From: Takakia lepidozioides | Taxonomy: Eukaryota > Streptophyta > Takakiopsida > Takakiales > Takakiaceae | Reading direction: 5' to 3' | Assembly: GCA_030704615.1 (NCBI GenBank) | Contig: CM060732.1 | Span: forward strand, 18,972,001-19,036,000 | DNA length: 64,000 nt | Part shown: positions 11,429 to 22,074 of the stretch, piece by piece | How positions within the stretch are numbered: the stretch's first letter is position 1 | Layout: every line of letters starts with the position of its first letter | The notes under the pieces: model-generated | The model's input: the letters and a program-made list of their open reading frames with translations, nothing else | Database searches by the model: none | What the model was told of the DNA's origin: nothing | Position numbers and translations under genes: made by a program

Positions 11429-11545
11429 TTTTCAGGTGGCATTTTTTTTTTAATATTCCACATTGTGTTTTGATATTCCAGATGGTCTTGTGATACACTT
11501 TCCAGGTACTTCTTTTGATATGCCAGATGGTACTATAATACACTT
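11341..11545. repeat. Short tandem repeats (GATATTCCAGATGG units)
   Basis: Three to four imperfect units contain GATATTCCAGATGG, then a T-rich stretch and ATAATACACTTTTCAGG. A short duplicated ACATTTAAAT block precedes them. No function is apparent. Confidence 0.6.
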
Positions 11546-11967
11546 TTGTGTCCATATATAGCAACTTCCCCGCTTCCTACATATGCAGTTTGTCTCTTAT
11601 GTGCAGTGCACATAAGCTAAAATAAAGGCCAAGAGGCTATTGCTACTGCAGCTGCCTCTATTGAGGTCCACTATACAATGTATAGTTGAGGTCCCCTGTA
11701 CAATCCTTTCTTAGCACATAAACAACTGCTGAAAATCACAAAGGAGCTAGCATTGCAGCACTCACGCTACCATCTCCTTCCTTCACCTCCTCCCTGCCCT
11801 AAAAACAAAGACGAACCCCCACAATTAATAAAATATGGCCACAAAACACTCAGTTCACTACTTGGTTACTGGAATCACCCCAAGACAGGGTGTGCTGATG
11901 CAGTTAACACATGGGCACTTGAAATGATTTATTTCTGGAATAAAAACCAAGCAATGCGTGCCCTTAC

Positions 11968-13339
11968 ACATCTGTAGGGTAAAGGATGGCGCCCATTGTA
12001 CTTCCAGCAGCGTTGGCAATCAGATTGTAGTGGGTAAGCATTGCTCCCTACACAAATGAAGGCAATGCACATAAAGGCACATCCAGCACGAACACAGATT
12101 TGCTCCAGCTGAGAGCTATCACAAGTTCAGAATATGAATTCATGATGAGTTGTTACGAAATTTCCAAAGCAAGATTGAAATAACAAGAGATTAGTCTCAA
12201 TAATTATTGAATAAGACTAACTCTGACAACATTAACTTGTAGCACGATGCAAAGTGACCTCAACTAATGTGACATCTCCGAACCAGAAGATGCATCCTCC
12301 TCAGTTGTGAGATACATGGATGATTAAAATGTGGCTACAGGCAATTGAATGTAAGAGAAGTGTAAAATGTGTACTTTTGGAACCCCAGTAGTACCGCTCG
12401 CATAACATATGGTGGCCAGGTCATGAGGATATGGTGGCACAAATTGTTGCAGATCAGCTATCCCCTGGCAACAATAGAGAGCTGAAATTGAATACCCAAA
12501 TCCAGCTAATATAGCAAACGTCCCAAAGGATCTAGTCAAGCAACCAGTTGAAGCGAGATAAAACAGTATTCTAGGTAAGGTTTACTTGCTAGGATAGTCT
12601 AAAGGCTGAATCGTCATCGAAAGAGGAAAGAAATGCGAACTTCCTATCTAAGAAATGTGTCACAAGCGTCAAGTCCTTGATGAACTACTCTTGACACTCC
12701 TATCCTACTTGACAACATTCATGTTGATCAAGTACTCTAGGGAAAATCTGTGACTAATCTTGTGTGAGATTGAAACAAATATGGGCTAGGGACTAGGGAC
12801 TCCTGCGGATAATCACAGTTCAACCAAAACCAAATGCCTTAACCTTCAATAGCAAGGAACTGTGATAGCTGATTTTTGGTCTAATGGAGACCAACCCCTA
12901 CAATTCCTTCATCAGAGCCGTAAGGCTTGGGATTTCACTACACCAACTCACCCAGAATTTGCCAGATAAAAAAAGAGTGAAGATGGTTTCCATTGGCGAA
13001 AATACACCAGCTATGGCGGTGATTGTCCCCACCACCAAATAACATGGACAGTACCATCATTCAACATAACACACCAGCACCTCAGACACAGGGCAATCCA
13101 ACGGTAATGACCCTGCCCCAGTTTGTTGATTGGGTATTTTGTTGTACCTCTTGCTTTGACCACATGACTTCAGATTAAGCCCAACAAAGGTAGGGGGAAA
13201 TTAGAAATTAAAGCAGTTCTAAGTTTGGAACAGAGTTGAAAGAATTGATTGAGGAATAAGAAGGTATGAGGAAAAGAGCAAGAGTTTTACTTGCCAACAG
13301 TGCCATCGTCCCGGATCCTGGTTCCCAAAAACTTGTTGT
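11968..13339 (-). pseudogene. Long-chain acyl-CoA synthetase exons (LACS6/7-like), incomplete
   Basis: Three minus-strand exons match the peroxisomal LACS6/7 type, which activates fatty acids to acyl-CoA with ATP. Exon 13291-13339 gives NKFLGTRIRDDGTVG. Exon 12375-12464 gives PHDLATICYASGTTGVPK, the AMP-binding P-loop motif. Exon 11968-12047 gives GAMLTHYNLIANAAGS and ends TDV. The last two join in phase at good GT-AG sites. About 130-160 residues expected between the first two exons were not found in the 0.9 kb between them, nor was the C-terminal half of the enzyme downstream. I therefore read this as a gene remnant. Alternatives are very diverged exons, or exons I missed by eye. Confidence 0.7.
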
Positions 13340-15016
13340 CTGCAAATGACTTTGATGCATACCTTCACACACCAATCCCACATCATGAGCTAAGCACATT
13401 TGAAGCCATTCTTCGAAGTAGACAGTTACACAGCTTTCACTGTTGAACTTCATGGCCCTCCAGCCTATTATTGTTCTATGCTCCTAGGATACAAAATCCC
13501 ATTCTTTACACCTGCCAACCGATTGCACAAGGCTGGAACCACTCCTAAGGCAACAACAATGTACTTCTAACTAGAGGCAATTAGAGGGTTCAGGAGGTCA
13601 AAATACTGAACAGAATATCAGGATGGCCAGGCCAATGGTCCACCAGCTGCAATGGAGAGAGCTTTGATCTGCCACCAACCATATCCAAAAAGCAAAAAGG
13701 CTCAAATGGCATACAGAATGTCCATATCATAACAACGGAGGTCTGCCTGTGACATTCACAAGCAACTACCGCAAGAGGAATGATTGACCTTAACTGAAAA
13801 TGCTCAAAAGCTGGCCCTAAGCTGGCACTCATCCACCATAGTTACATGCTTTGACACATTACCATGCTGCTTGCGATACTCCGGGTAGTTCCCTACAAAC
13901 TTCAACATATTCTCTGCACTCACCCCAACTTGTAGTCAGTCCGCATACATTCCAACTTTGAAAGTCAAATTACTTGTTTTCCTTCATAAATCAAATGCTC
14001 TCTGTCACTCTCTGTCATCTGTCTTCACATCCATGTAAGAATGTCCAATATAAACTTCAGCCGTCAGTCGCCAAACATCAGGCCATTGTCCCTTTTGTTA
14101 ATGTGCATCTGAACCTGCAATTCACAGCCACAGTTCACGTGAGTTGATATTCTACACAAAAGTTGAACTCCTGGTCGAAGTGCTGCTCCTTAAACTTTGA
14201 CTGAAAACCGCCATAAAGACAGTATCCATAGCTAAAAGCCGTTAGAAGGATAATTCATCTCAACCCCATCCTAATCATCAAAGGACAGAATCGTAGGAAT
14301 TCCATGGACATAATTATGTTGTCAGCCTCCTTACTCCGTCTCCATAGCAATTACAAAGTGAGTCTGGCACAAATCCTCCAGTGGGTTTGGCCAGATGCTG
14401 CTGTCACTCCCAGACCTGTGGAGGGCTCATGGGGATCATAGAAAAGCTCCAAGTGTCCAGAGTGGTATAAATCAGTTGTGGCCAACGACCAAAAGATCAA
14501 TAAAACTGATAAGTACACGGGGGGAGGCCACCCTCAAGGATTCTCCTCTCATGTCCCATGAAGAGACCAACTTATCAGTGCAATTTCAGGCTGGTTTTTG
14601 AACACTAATGACCTAAAGTGTAAGGGCTTCTCAGTGGCCTGACAATTATGTCCAGTGCAATCAGTAACGTGACAAGTATGAAGTCATGAAATATAAGGCT
14701 AAAATCAAAGGTTACAGGTAGGATGTGATTTGAGAAAATGACAACGGCTGCACGTGTGAAACTTGATTTCCAATCACAGATGAGTTTTCTTCACCCAACT
14801 GATCCATACACTTGAAGACGGCCACCCAATGCATCATCAAAAACCACACAAACAACTGGAACAGTCCTAAAAGGTTCATGAGCAAGACTGTGATACACAA
14901 TCCATTACATAAGCAATGTGGATGTGATCAAATGTTGCAGTATAGAAGGCTCAAAGTTCTTTCAAAGTTACTATGTAAAATCAGTGACCATTTTCAGTGG
15001 CTTTCAGGGACCTGTT
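13340..15016. other. No gene recognised
   Basis: Only short frames occur. A minus-strand stretch near 14790-14880 reads like a small exon (VVCVVFDDALGGRLQVYGS), but no family or splice partners are identified. N-terminal LACS exons were sought here and not seen. Confidence 0.4.
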
Positions 15017-16572
15017 TCAAGCGCTCAACAAGTGCTCAGCAACCTTCACGACTTTCTCGCGAGTGCTCAACGCCTTGATGCCCTTGAAAACCTCCTTGTT
15101 GTGTTTCTTATTCTCACCCCGCATGAAATTTGTCAACTTCCCATACATCGTGTCGATGTCATGGGTTCCAAATGCTTGCATTACTACACGCTCCATGTCT
15201 TTAAAAGGCATCACATTCTCTTTATTCTCACTGCCAGGGAACACAGAAATGAATTAGCTGTGATCGCAAGTAATAAAAAATTCCAAACAATAGAAAAGCA
15301 AGAGAGTGCTTTAGTACCTTTGTTGTTTGAGAAGGCTATCCAAAATCACCACTTTCTTGAGCAGCTCGGTCTCTGTAGAAGATCTCATTGGCAGAGGCGC
15401 CGAACCGGCAGGTCCAGCTCCTTCTCCGTCATTGATCGTACCGTGCTCCAGACAAGATCACAAGATTATCCTCAGTTGAAGTCAGGACAGTAGGATAGAG
15501 GCTCGGTCGATAGAATGGATGTGCACATCAGCACCACCTCTGGATGCTCCTCACAAAAGTCATCTGCATCCCTGCTACACCATTCCTCACATAAACAATC
15601 AGTGCCCAAGTGAGCCAGGGGGAGGGGGTGTTAGGCAGAGAGAGGTCAGGATAGAAAAGAGAGATAGAGTAACAACGATGACGTTCACACCTGTGTGGCA
15701 GGAAAGTCGAAAGGCCTCTTTTTTTGGTGGAGGAGGTCCAGGGAAAAACAGAGAGAGGAAAGGAACTTTATTAGAGCAATGCCCATGGGACCTAGAGCAC
15801 AAAGAGAACAAAAGTATAATTGAAGTACTAAAACAATGCCAAACAGAGAGAGAAAGCAAGAAAGAATTTACATATGCAAGGGAATAAAGAGATAGGAGAA
15901 AACTTAACCATGCTTGCGGTGTAGCCAAACCCCAACACACATGGACAAAGTGCAAGGCAGGAGCAGGGAATGAAGACCACAAAAAGATAAGAAGCATTGT
16001 TTGGACTTTGCCTGTTGTAGGCTTCTAGTCATCCACCCGAACCCCCTTTGGACAGTCCTGGGCGTTTTTTCCATATGCCAACTTTCCTTGCTATAGAGGG
16101 ATGGAAATATGACAAAAAACAAATGACTATTTCCCGTGGTCTTGGACCAATACGGTTTACCTCAATATACAGTCCACTCTAGCTTTCTAGATTTTCTCGA
16201 GAAAACGCTTAACCATATCACTGCATATTCACCTCACTATTCAGATCCAAGGAAGGCTGCATTTGATAATATTCTCGAGAGTAGGTCAGCACCCGATGGC
16301 CTTGCCGGACGATTCGGATAGAGAAACCTATTGGATATTGAGAATTTTACCTTCTTCTGCTTCTTTTTCGCGGCTGCCACCTTTTTCTCGAGCTTAGCGG
16401 ATGCTTCAGGAAGGCTGAGGACAGCTCCCTCGCCTACATCATCCAATGCCATCTTCCTCTTCTTCTTCTTCTTCTTCTTCGGCACAGCTGGCAACTTTTT
16501 CTCGAGCTCAGCGGATGCTTCAGGAAGGCTGAGGACAGCTCCATCTAGTACATCATCCAATGCCATCTCAAC
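15017..16572 (-). CDS. Uncharacterised multi-exon gene, 3' part
   Basis: Three minus-strand exons join in frame. Exon 16351-16572 (74 codons) has a tandem duplication of about 35 residues, each copy starting MALDDV and containing GAVLSLPEASA followed by a Lys-rich run. It ends at a GTAAAA donor. Exon ~15318-15448 contains ETELLKKVVILDSLLKQQ and ends at GTACTA. Exon 15017-15230 contains NKENVMPFKDMERVVMQ and HDIDTMYGKLTNFM, ends in VVKVAEHLLSA and then stops. The pieces are Lys/Glu-rich and probably helical, and the basic runs could act in nuclear import. No family is recognised. The acceptor of the middle exon is not certain. A further exon may lie at 16.75-17.18 kb; upstream of that the locus is cut by a copia relic. 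Confidence 0.5.
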
Positions 16573-16748
16573 CTACAATTCCAACCATGGTTCTATTGAG
16601 TTTACATTCTCAATTTACAATTTGACCAATTCAGATGCAGTGGCCAAAGATGTTCTAAAGTCAAATGAAACAAACGAACTCTCTAAGCATGCATAATTTG
16701 ACAAATGTACTAATGGTAGTAGACATACATATTGCTTCAATTCAATGT

Positions 16749-17180
16749 TCAGATTAAAACCTGAAAATCAGGTTGAGAAACAGGATCCAACTGGGGAGGA
16801 CAGGGGCTACAATGAGCAATCAAGCTTGCAGACTGCACTGTGTTTTTCTTCTTCCAGTAATATAAGGTTTCTTTGGCCTCGTAGATATCATTGGGTTGCC
16901 ATCTATATGTTATAGATGCAAAATTGAGAACTGCCATGTCTGAGCACTTCTGCTCAATCAACTTCTTGACGTCGATGCGTGCTTCAACATCCTCCCGAAG
17001 GTTAGGAGGATGAGTCAGAAACCCAGCCTCAACCAACCATGCTTTCAAAATCTTTCTATTATGCATGAAAGAGAGATATTGTGTGTGCCAGGTCCTATGC
17101 AAGCACTCCTTACCATACTTTTTTCCTGTCTCCCGAAATCTGTTAGCAGGGGGGTTGAAGATATCATTGTATGTGGGCAC
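16749..17180 (-). CDS. Possible upstream exon of the same unidentified gene
   Basis: This open minus-strand frame has coding-like composition: VPTYNDIFNPPANRFRETG, then HTQYLSFMHNRKILKAWLVE, LREDVEARIDVKKLIEQKC and YEAKETLYYWKKKN. No ATG opens it; an AG just before VPTYND could be an acceptor. A convincing donor was not found. The family is unknown. Just upstream on its own strand (above ~17205) the sequence becomes copia integrase in the opposite orientation, so any 5' exons have been displaced or lost. Confidence 0.35.
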   Translation of the reverse strand: MPTYNDIFNPPANRFRETGKKYGKECLHRTWHTQYLSFMHNRKILKAWLVEAGFLTHPPNLREDVEARIDVKKLIEQKCSDMAVLNFASITYRWQPNDIYEAKETLYYWKKKNTVQSASLIAHCSPCPPQLDPVSQPDFQVLI

Positions 17181-17204
17181 TCTAGCAACCGTCCTTTTGC
17201 TTAT

Positions 17205-17930
17205 GGCATAGTACTCATAATGCTTCCTTCAGATGCCTCACATGATGAGCTGCTCTTCCACCATTTTCCAATCTTGGAGCTGGTTCACACGGTGGAGCTC
17301 ATTTTTTCATCACGTTCATTGATGACTTCAGTAGAAAAGGGTGGGTGTACTTCCAAAAACACAAATCACAAGCATTTACGTTCTTCAAGAAGTTCAAGGC
17401 ACTCATAGAAAATGCCACTGGGAAGACAATTCAATGCTTAGAAGTGATGGAGGAGGGGAATATCTCTCTGATGAATTTCAATCATATCTTGACCAAGCTG
17501 GAATCAAGAGACAACTCACCTAGTCCTACACATCACACCAAAATGGGATCACTGAAAGAAAGAACCGAACATTGATGGAAAAAGCTCGAGCCATGGGAGA
17601 CTGGGATCCTAAGGCATCTGTGGGCGGAGGCACTTAGCACAGCCAACCTGCTTACAAACCTCTCACCAATGAGAGCCAATCAAAGCACTACACCAGATGA
17701 GAGATTCTTTGGCCAAAAACCAGATTTGATATTGACGTTGCCCATTATTTCATTCAAGAGACTCAAAAGGATGCCGGAAAAACCGAGCTTGCATACAACA
17801 AAGGAACAGATGGCAGACATCTTGACAAAACCGTTGGGTCGCATTCAGTTTACAAAACTAAGAGAAAAGCTAAGTATGGTGGATTTATCAGCAGCACCTG
17901 ATACTATCCAACGTCTCTGAATTCTTTGTG
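17205..17930 (+). pseudogene. Ty1/copia pol relic, integrase joined to RNase H end
   Basis: A copia-type integrase segment (FFITFIDDFSRKGWVYF, then SDGGGEYLSDEFQSYL and HQNGITERKNRTLMEKA) runs to about 17600 with a frameshift near 17440 and several stops. The next recognisable part, at about 17790-17900, is the very end of copia RNase H (QMADILTKPLGRIQFTKLRE). The whole reverse transcriptase is missing, so a large internal deletion has occurred. A polypurine tract and LTR follow. Confidence 0.85.
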
Positions 17931-18163
17931 CTGACAAGCTACGTGCATTTTTATGCCAATTCAACGCGTCGAATTCTTTTTATGTCTTGACATTGCATCC
18001 ACTGGACTGTCACAATCACAAAGTCCCTCCAGGATTTTTACTGACTTGGCACATGCGACCTAAAGGAGTCACTGTAGTTGGATCTTTCAGCCATGGCCAA
18101 ATTTTGCTCTTCAACTACTTTATCAGGAAGACCAGGAAGTAGAAACACGCGGGGGGGGGGGGG

Positions 18164-18369
18164 TGTTGATTTTATGCCCTTGTTCATTACGTTTTCATAC
18201 AAATACCTTGTAGTTAGTTAGGACAGGTAGGTAGATCGATCAAAGGGGGTTGTTTCTCCCTGCACTCTCTGTGTATATATACTTTACGTGAAGCTGCTAC
18301 AGTATCGATTTCAAGACTGTTCTTGTATAGTTTATTGTTTGTGTCTTCATATCGGCCCGCGGGTCTACA
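18164..18369 (+). mobile_element. Probable 3' LTR of the copia relic
   Basis: A run of 13 G (18151-18163) immediately before TGTTGATTTTATG fits a polypurine tract followed by an LTR start. A TATATATAC stretch lies near 18277, and the unit plausibly ends at TCTACA (18369). Length and ends are estimates because no partner LTR is visible. Confidence 0.55.
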
Positions 18370-19324
18370 AAGTGGAGGACGAGGGTTTACAGGTGGGGAC
18401 GGGGTGACCCGCTCCAACCCAAATAAAGTTGGACCAAAATCAGTTATACTCTAAAATCCAAAGAGTATATCATGGAAGTACATAAATACACTTATTGATA
18501 AGTACGGATATATATTGAATGTAATATTATCAACCATTGAAAATGATGTTCACGAATGTCTTTTACCAACAATTTAGGAATCATTATTTTGTTGAATGGT
18601 TGGTGGTTACAGGAGGATAAGTTATTATTATCTCCATGTTGTAGATTGCCACTACTCTAGGTGCCTAAGGAAGAGAGGTGTACAACATGTTTTTGTATTC
18701 TGGCATCCCGGCACTGTACATGATATATGAAAAGTAGTCTCCAGGATGTTCCCCTTGTGTCTCATGCCTTCACGCCCCAGAGGTTATTTTTTCCTCTTGT
18801 ATCTCCTTTTCCCTAAAAATATATTTCCAGGGTTACTCCCCCTGTTTTTTTTTTTTTTTTTTTTAAATAAATAAAAAACAATTAAATTTAAAATAATAAT
18901 TATTATTTACTTTTTATAAGTACAGATTTTCCTTTTGTATTTGGGTAGTCTAATTGGAGCAGGAGTTGGGTGGAAATTTGGCACTTGAGCTTATGAGGTT
19001 TTTTCTTTTTTTGACACCCTATTTTTGTTTATTTATAAACTAATATCAAATGGCAGCATAGGCACCTGCAGTATACCTGTTAGGAAATTCATGCTATCTC
19101 CACCGTTGCTTAGGCAACATATATATATAGTTACAGTTGATCATCGTGACAATTAGGTGTGGAGAAGAAGTGTATTAATTAACAAGTAGGATTGGAATAT
19201 TACATCAAGTAGTAACAACAATTAGAATAATTCAAAGTTGACGATAGCTTACTCATCAATATGGGTTAGAAAGGGATTTCTTTGTGATGATCAATAGAGA
19301 GAAATCATAATACCTCACACTGTA
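18370..19324. other. AT-rich intergenic DNA with a LINE-like tail
   Basis: There is no gene. Around 18775-18870 the sequence CCAGAGGTTATTTTT, followed by a T run and an A-rich tail, resembles the end of the insertion at 34.86-34.98 kb. This suggests a shared non-LTR retrotransposon 3' end. Confidence 0.5.
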
Positions 19325-20153
19325 ATGTGCAATATGGGATTTGCCAACGTACGTTTCATACAAATATTTCATGGTGTTTTAATGGTAGGAAACCTACTTG
19401 CCACGTCTCTTCTCTCCACTGCCAGGGCAGAATATATGTGTAGCACTGACTCTTTGCCCAAAAACAGAACTTTCTATGATAAATATTTTCTCTCGGATAT
19501 TGATGAATTGATAGAAAATTGCCAGAAAAAACCAGATCTATTTACAGCCATTTGCAAACTAACAGATGGAAAACACACTTTGGAGAAAGGGTACCATAAC
19601 CAATATATTTTGTATACTGCACATTGTTACAACACCGCAGAAACAAGGGAGTTTTGCAAAGTAATCATTTATGACAAAACCAAAACCTAGTTTTTTACAT
19701 TTGCATGATGAACGATCCAAACAATTAATTTATCTTTACTTTGGTTACTTAATAGGTATACGTTGAGCTATCCAATTGCCTATATAATGTTCTTATCATA
19801 ATGTCTTCCATCTTATCTTCTTTTTTGGTTGCTTGATCATTTTTTATTTTATGTACTTATACTAATTCACAACTTGTTCTTGGGTTGATTGTTCATAGGA
19901 ATGCCTAGTGATACTGAAAAAAAACTTGCAAACTATATGCAAAGCCGTGAGCTGGGGCAATATAAGTTTCCCAAACGATTGCGACTTGGGATACAATGCT
20001 AGGGACTATTACACTGTGCTGAAGGCTCAAAATAATGAGACTTTTGATCTTGCACTTGCACCGGGGCCCAATGAGGGTCACATTGCAAGTTTGGTGCAAC
20101 TACCAACCATAATAGTAATGCTAATTTCAACATTAGTAATTGTAATTATGTAG
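19325..20153 (+). CDS. Secreted DUF26 (Gnk2-like) cysteine-rich protein, probably GPI- or membrane-anchored
   Basis: There are two exons: 19325-19660 (donor GTAATC) and 19899-20153 (acceptor TTCATAG), joined in phase 0 to give 196 residues. The N-terminus is a typical signal peptide (hydrophobic stretch ending in TARA). The mature part matches a single DUF26 domain: YMCSTDSLP near the start, then ILYTAHC, then C-x9-C-x2-C created exactly across the splice junction (...REFCK / ECL...), then TIC and NDCDLGY. DUF26 domains usually have C-x8-C-x2-C, so the spacing is one longer. The last ~20 residues are hydrophobic (LPTIIVMLISTLVIVIM), suiting a GPI signal or membrane anchor. The family includes antifungal ginkbilobin-2 and plasmodesmata-located proteins. 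The role here is unknown. Confidence 0.72.
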
Positions 20154-20978
20154 ATACATATGTTCAATGCACCAGATGCTTTGATTGCTTTCACAAAATA
20201 TATGCTCCTCAACCTGCAATGACCATGTTCTATTGTTACAATGCGAAAATGTAAGCCAATATATATGATTATATCATAGAAGAAACAAATAACCCTTAAA
20301 AGCCTGAATTGGGTTGCACTGTTTAAAGGTTTTAATTTCTAATTTCTTATAATTTTTGCAGGTCTCAATGAAAATTTTAAAAAATTGAGGCAATGATGAG
20401 ACTGACATGTTAGACCCTCTCCAGGAAAGCATATCATGTACTGCAACACACTCAAAGCTGTGATGTGTTAAAAAAAACTAGTTCCACAAAAAAATTGGTG
20501 CCATGCCATGGATTGGTGCACATTGATTGTCCCTGTGGAAGGCTAGCCGCCAGATTGGTGGTTGGGGACCTTATCAAAAATAAATAAATGTGGACTCAAA
20601 TTAGCAAGTGTTGTAACTTATGGTATAAGTTGACCCCGAAGGACCACACAACACACCTTTGGGCATCTGTTAGTCCGTGTCCAATGAGGTGACCCAGAAG
20701 GGTATGAGCCTGACCATTAGGGAGCCATCTTGAGGTCATCTCCCTAAGGGGCAATGTGGGTCTGATTAGAGCTTGAACAATGGCAATAGGCTCCAAACCC
20801 ACCCACCTAGTGCCAATAACTTTTTAAAACTCTTCCAGACTTGAGAATGTAGAAATATCATGTGATTTAGCACACATATGCTTTGAAATTGTGTAATTTC
20901 AAACATCCAGGTACTAAAGGATGGACCTTGAATATTTGTGTTAAGATCCTCTTAAGGTAACCAAACTTACAAAAAAGC
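20154..20978. other. No gene recognised
   Basis: This is the 3' flank of the DUF26 gene and unassigned DNA. No convincing exon or RNA gene was seen. Confidence 0.4.
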
Positions 20979-21539
20979 TTGTTCACTGGAGCTCTCTTCA
21001 ATCCAGCGATGGCTATCAATCAAGTTCTCTTGGCTTCAATCTGGTTCATTGCCTCTGTGTGGCCCCCTAGTTCTGACATTATTAAACAAGTTAATGCCAT
21101 GGTTTGCAACTTCCTTTGGGGTGCTACTCCGACCTCGCCTTCCCGGAGAGCGCTAGTCAGTTGGACTCAAATAACCCAAAAGAAAAAATTCGGGGGCTTA
21201 GGCATCATTGACCCATTTCGACACATAGTTTCCCTCCTGGCTAAATGGGTTCCCCGAGTTCTTACACACTTAAATGCTCCCTGGAGTATGCTGGTCAGAC
21301 AACATATTTTATTGGCTGCTCCTGTCTTTGACCAGTGGCCGACCTCTTTACGATGGTTGGTTCAAGGGTCCTCTTCACATAGAACCATCAGTCTCGGCTC
21401 CCCGACTTGGTCTATTTGGAATGCATGGTTAAAAATTCGGCCTTTCCTCTCACCTCGTCCCCCCTCCTCTGTAGATGAGGCTATCAGACAACCCCTATTT
21501 ATTTTTATTTTTTTGGTTAACAGGGGACGGTGGCCCTAG
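20979..21539 (+). pseudogene. LINE reverse-transcriptase C-terminal fragment
   Basis: The open frame matches the region after the polymerase core of plant L1-type LINE proteins: INQVLLASIWFIASVW, then NAMVCNFLWGA, RRALVSWTQI, KKFGGLGIIDP and LLAKWVPRVL. The catalytic RT motifs and the endonuclease are absent, so it is a 5'-truncated or internally deleted relic. The last residues run into unrelated T-rich sequence. Confidence 0.8.
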
Positions 21540-21615
21540 AGCTTAATTTTATTATGATTATTGAAGGGAAAAAAATTAAACCCTTAGTTGGCATGTGGCC
21601 GCCATAAGGCTTAAC
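21495..21615 (-). repeat. Retroposon 3' tail, shared with 49.25-49.42 kb
   Basis: The stretch reading GAGCTTAATTTT...TATTGAAGGG...ATTAAACCCTTA...GGCATGTGGCCGCCATAAGGC closely parallels 49335-49415. Both lie next to a T-rich tract on the plus strand, that is, a poly-A on the minus strand. This is typical of non-LTR retroposon 3' ends. Confidence 0.55.
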
Positions 21616-22074
21616 ACACGATGTTCGTGACAGATACCCCGAAGAGCAGGATGATTAGTAGAGCTAAGCAAAAGAGTCTGTCCGTGAAGAGACATGGACC
21701 AAAAGACTCTAACAAAACTGGATTTTAAGTAAATCTAGACTTTCCAAAGTCCAGGAATAACATATATATTGATTTATTGATTTATTCAAATTGAATAAAA
21801 ATCAATATGAAAACAAATTTAAATGATTTTATTAAGTTTATTGTAATAGATGTTTAGTAAATATTGCTGTTCCCAGAGAATCCATACTCTGATCACATCC
21901 CTAATATGAGTTGGAATCCTAGTTTTCTACAATTTCACGGGCAGAACAAGAGACCTCCTGTCAATCACAGTTGCTTCCATTTTTTAATATTAGCCTACAA
22001 AAAAATGCCAAACATTGTCACTCCAGAAGTACAGGAGAATTATGTCTGCTGTCCCAAGTTCGACATCTCCACTG

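Noticed and set aside
15599-15997. Minus-strand 132-codon frame with hydrophobic stretches near 15.6-16.0 kb, considered as a membrane protein.
   Set aside because: It lies in the intron between two well-supported minus-strand exons and shows no family features.
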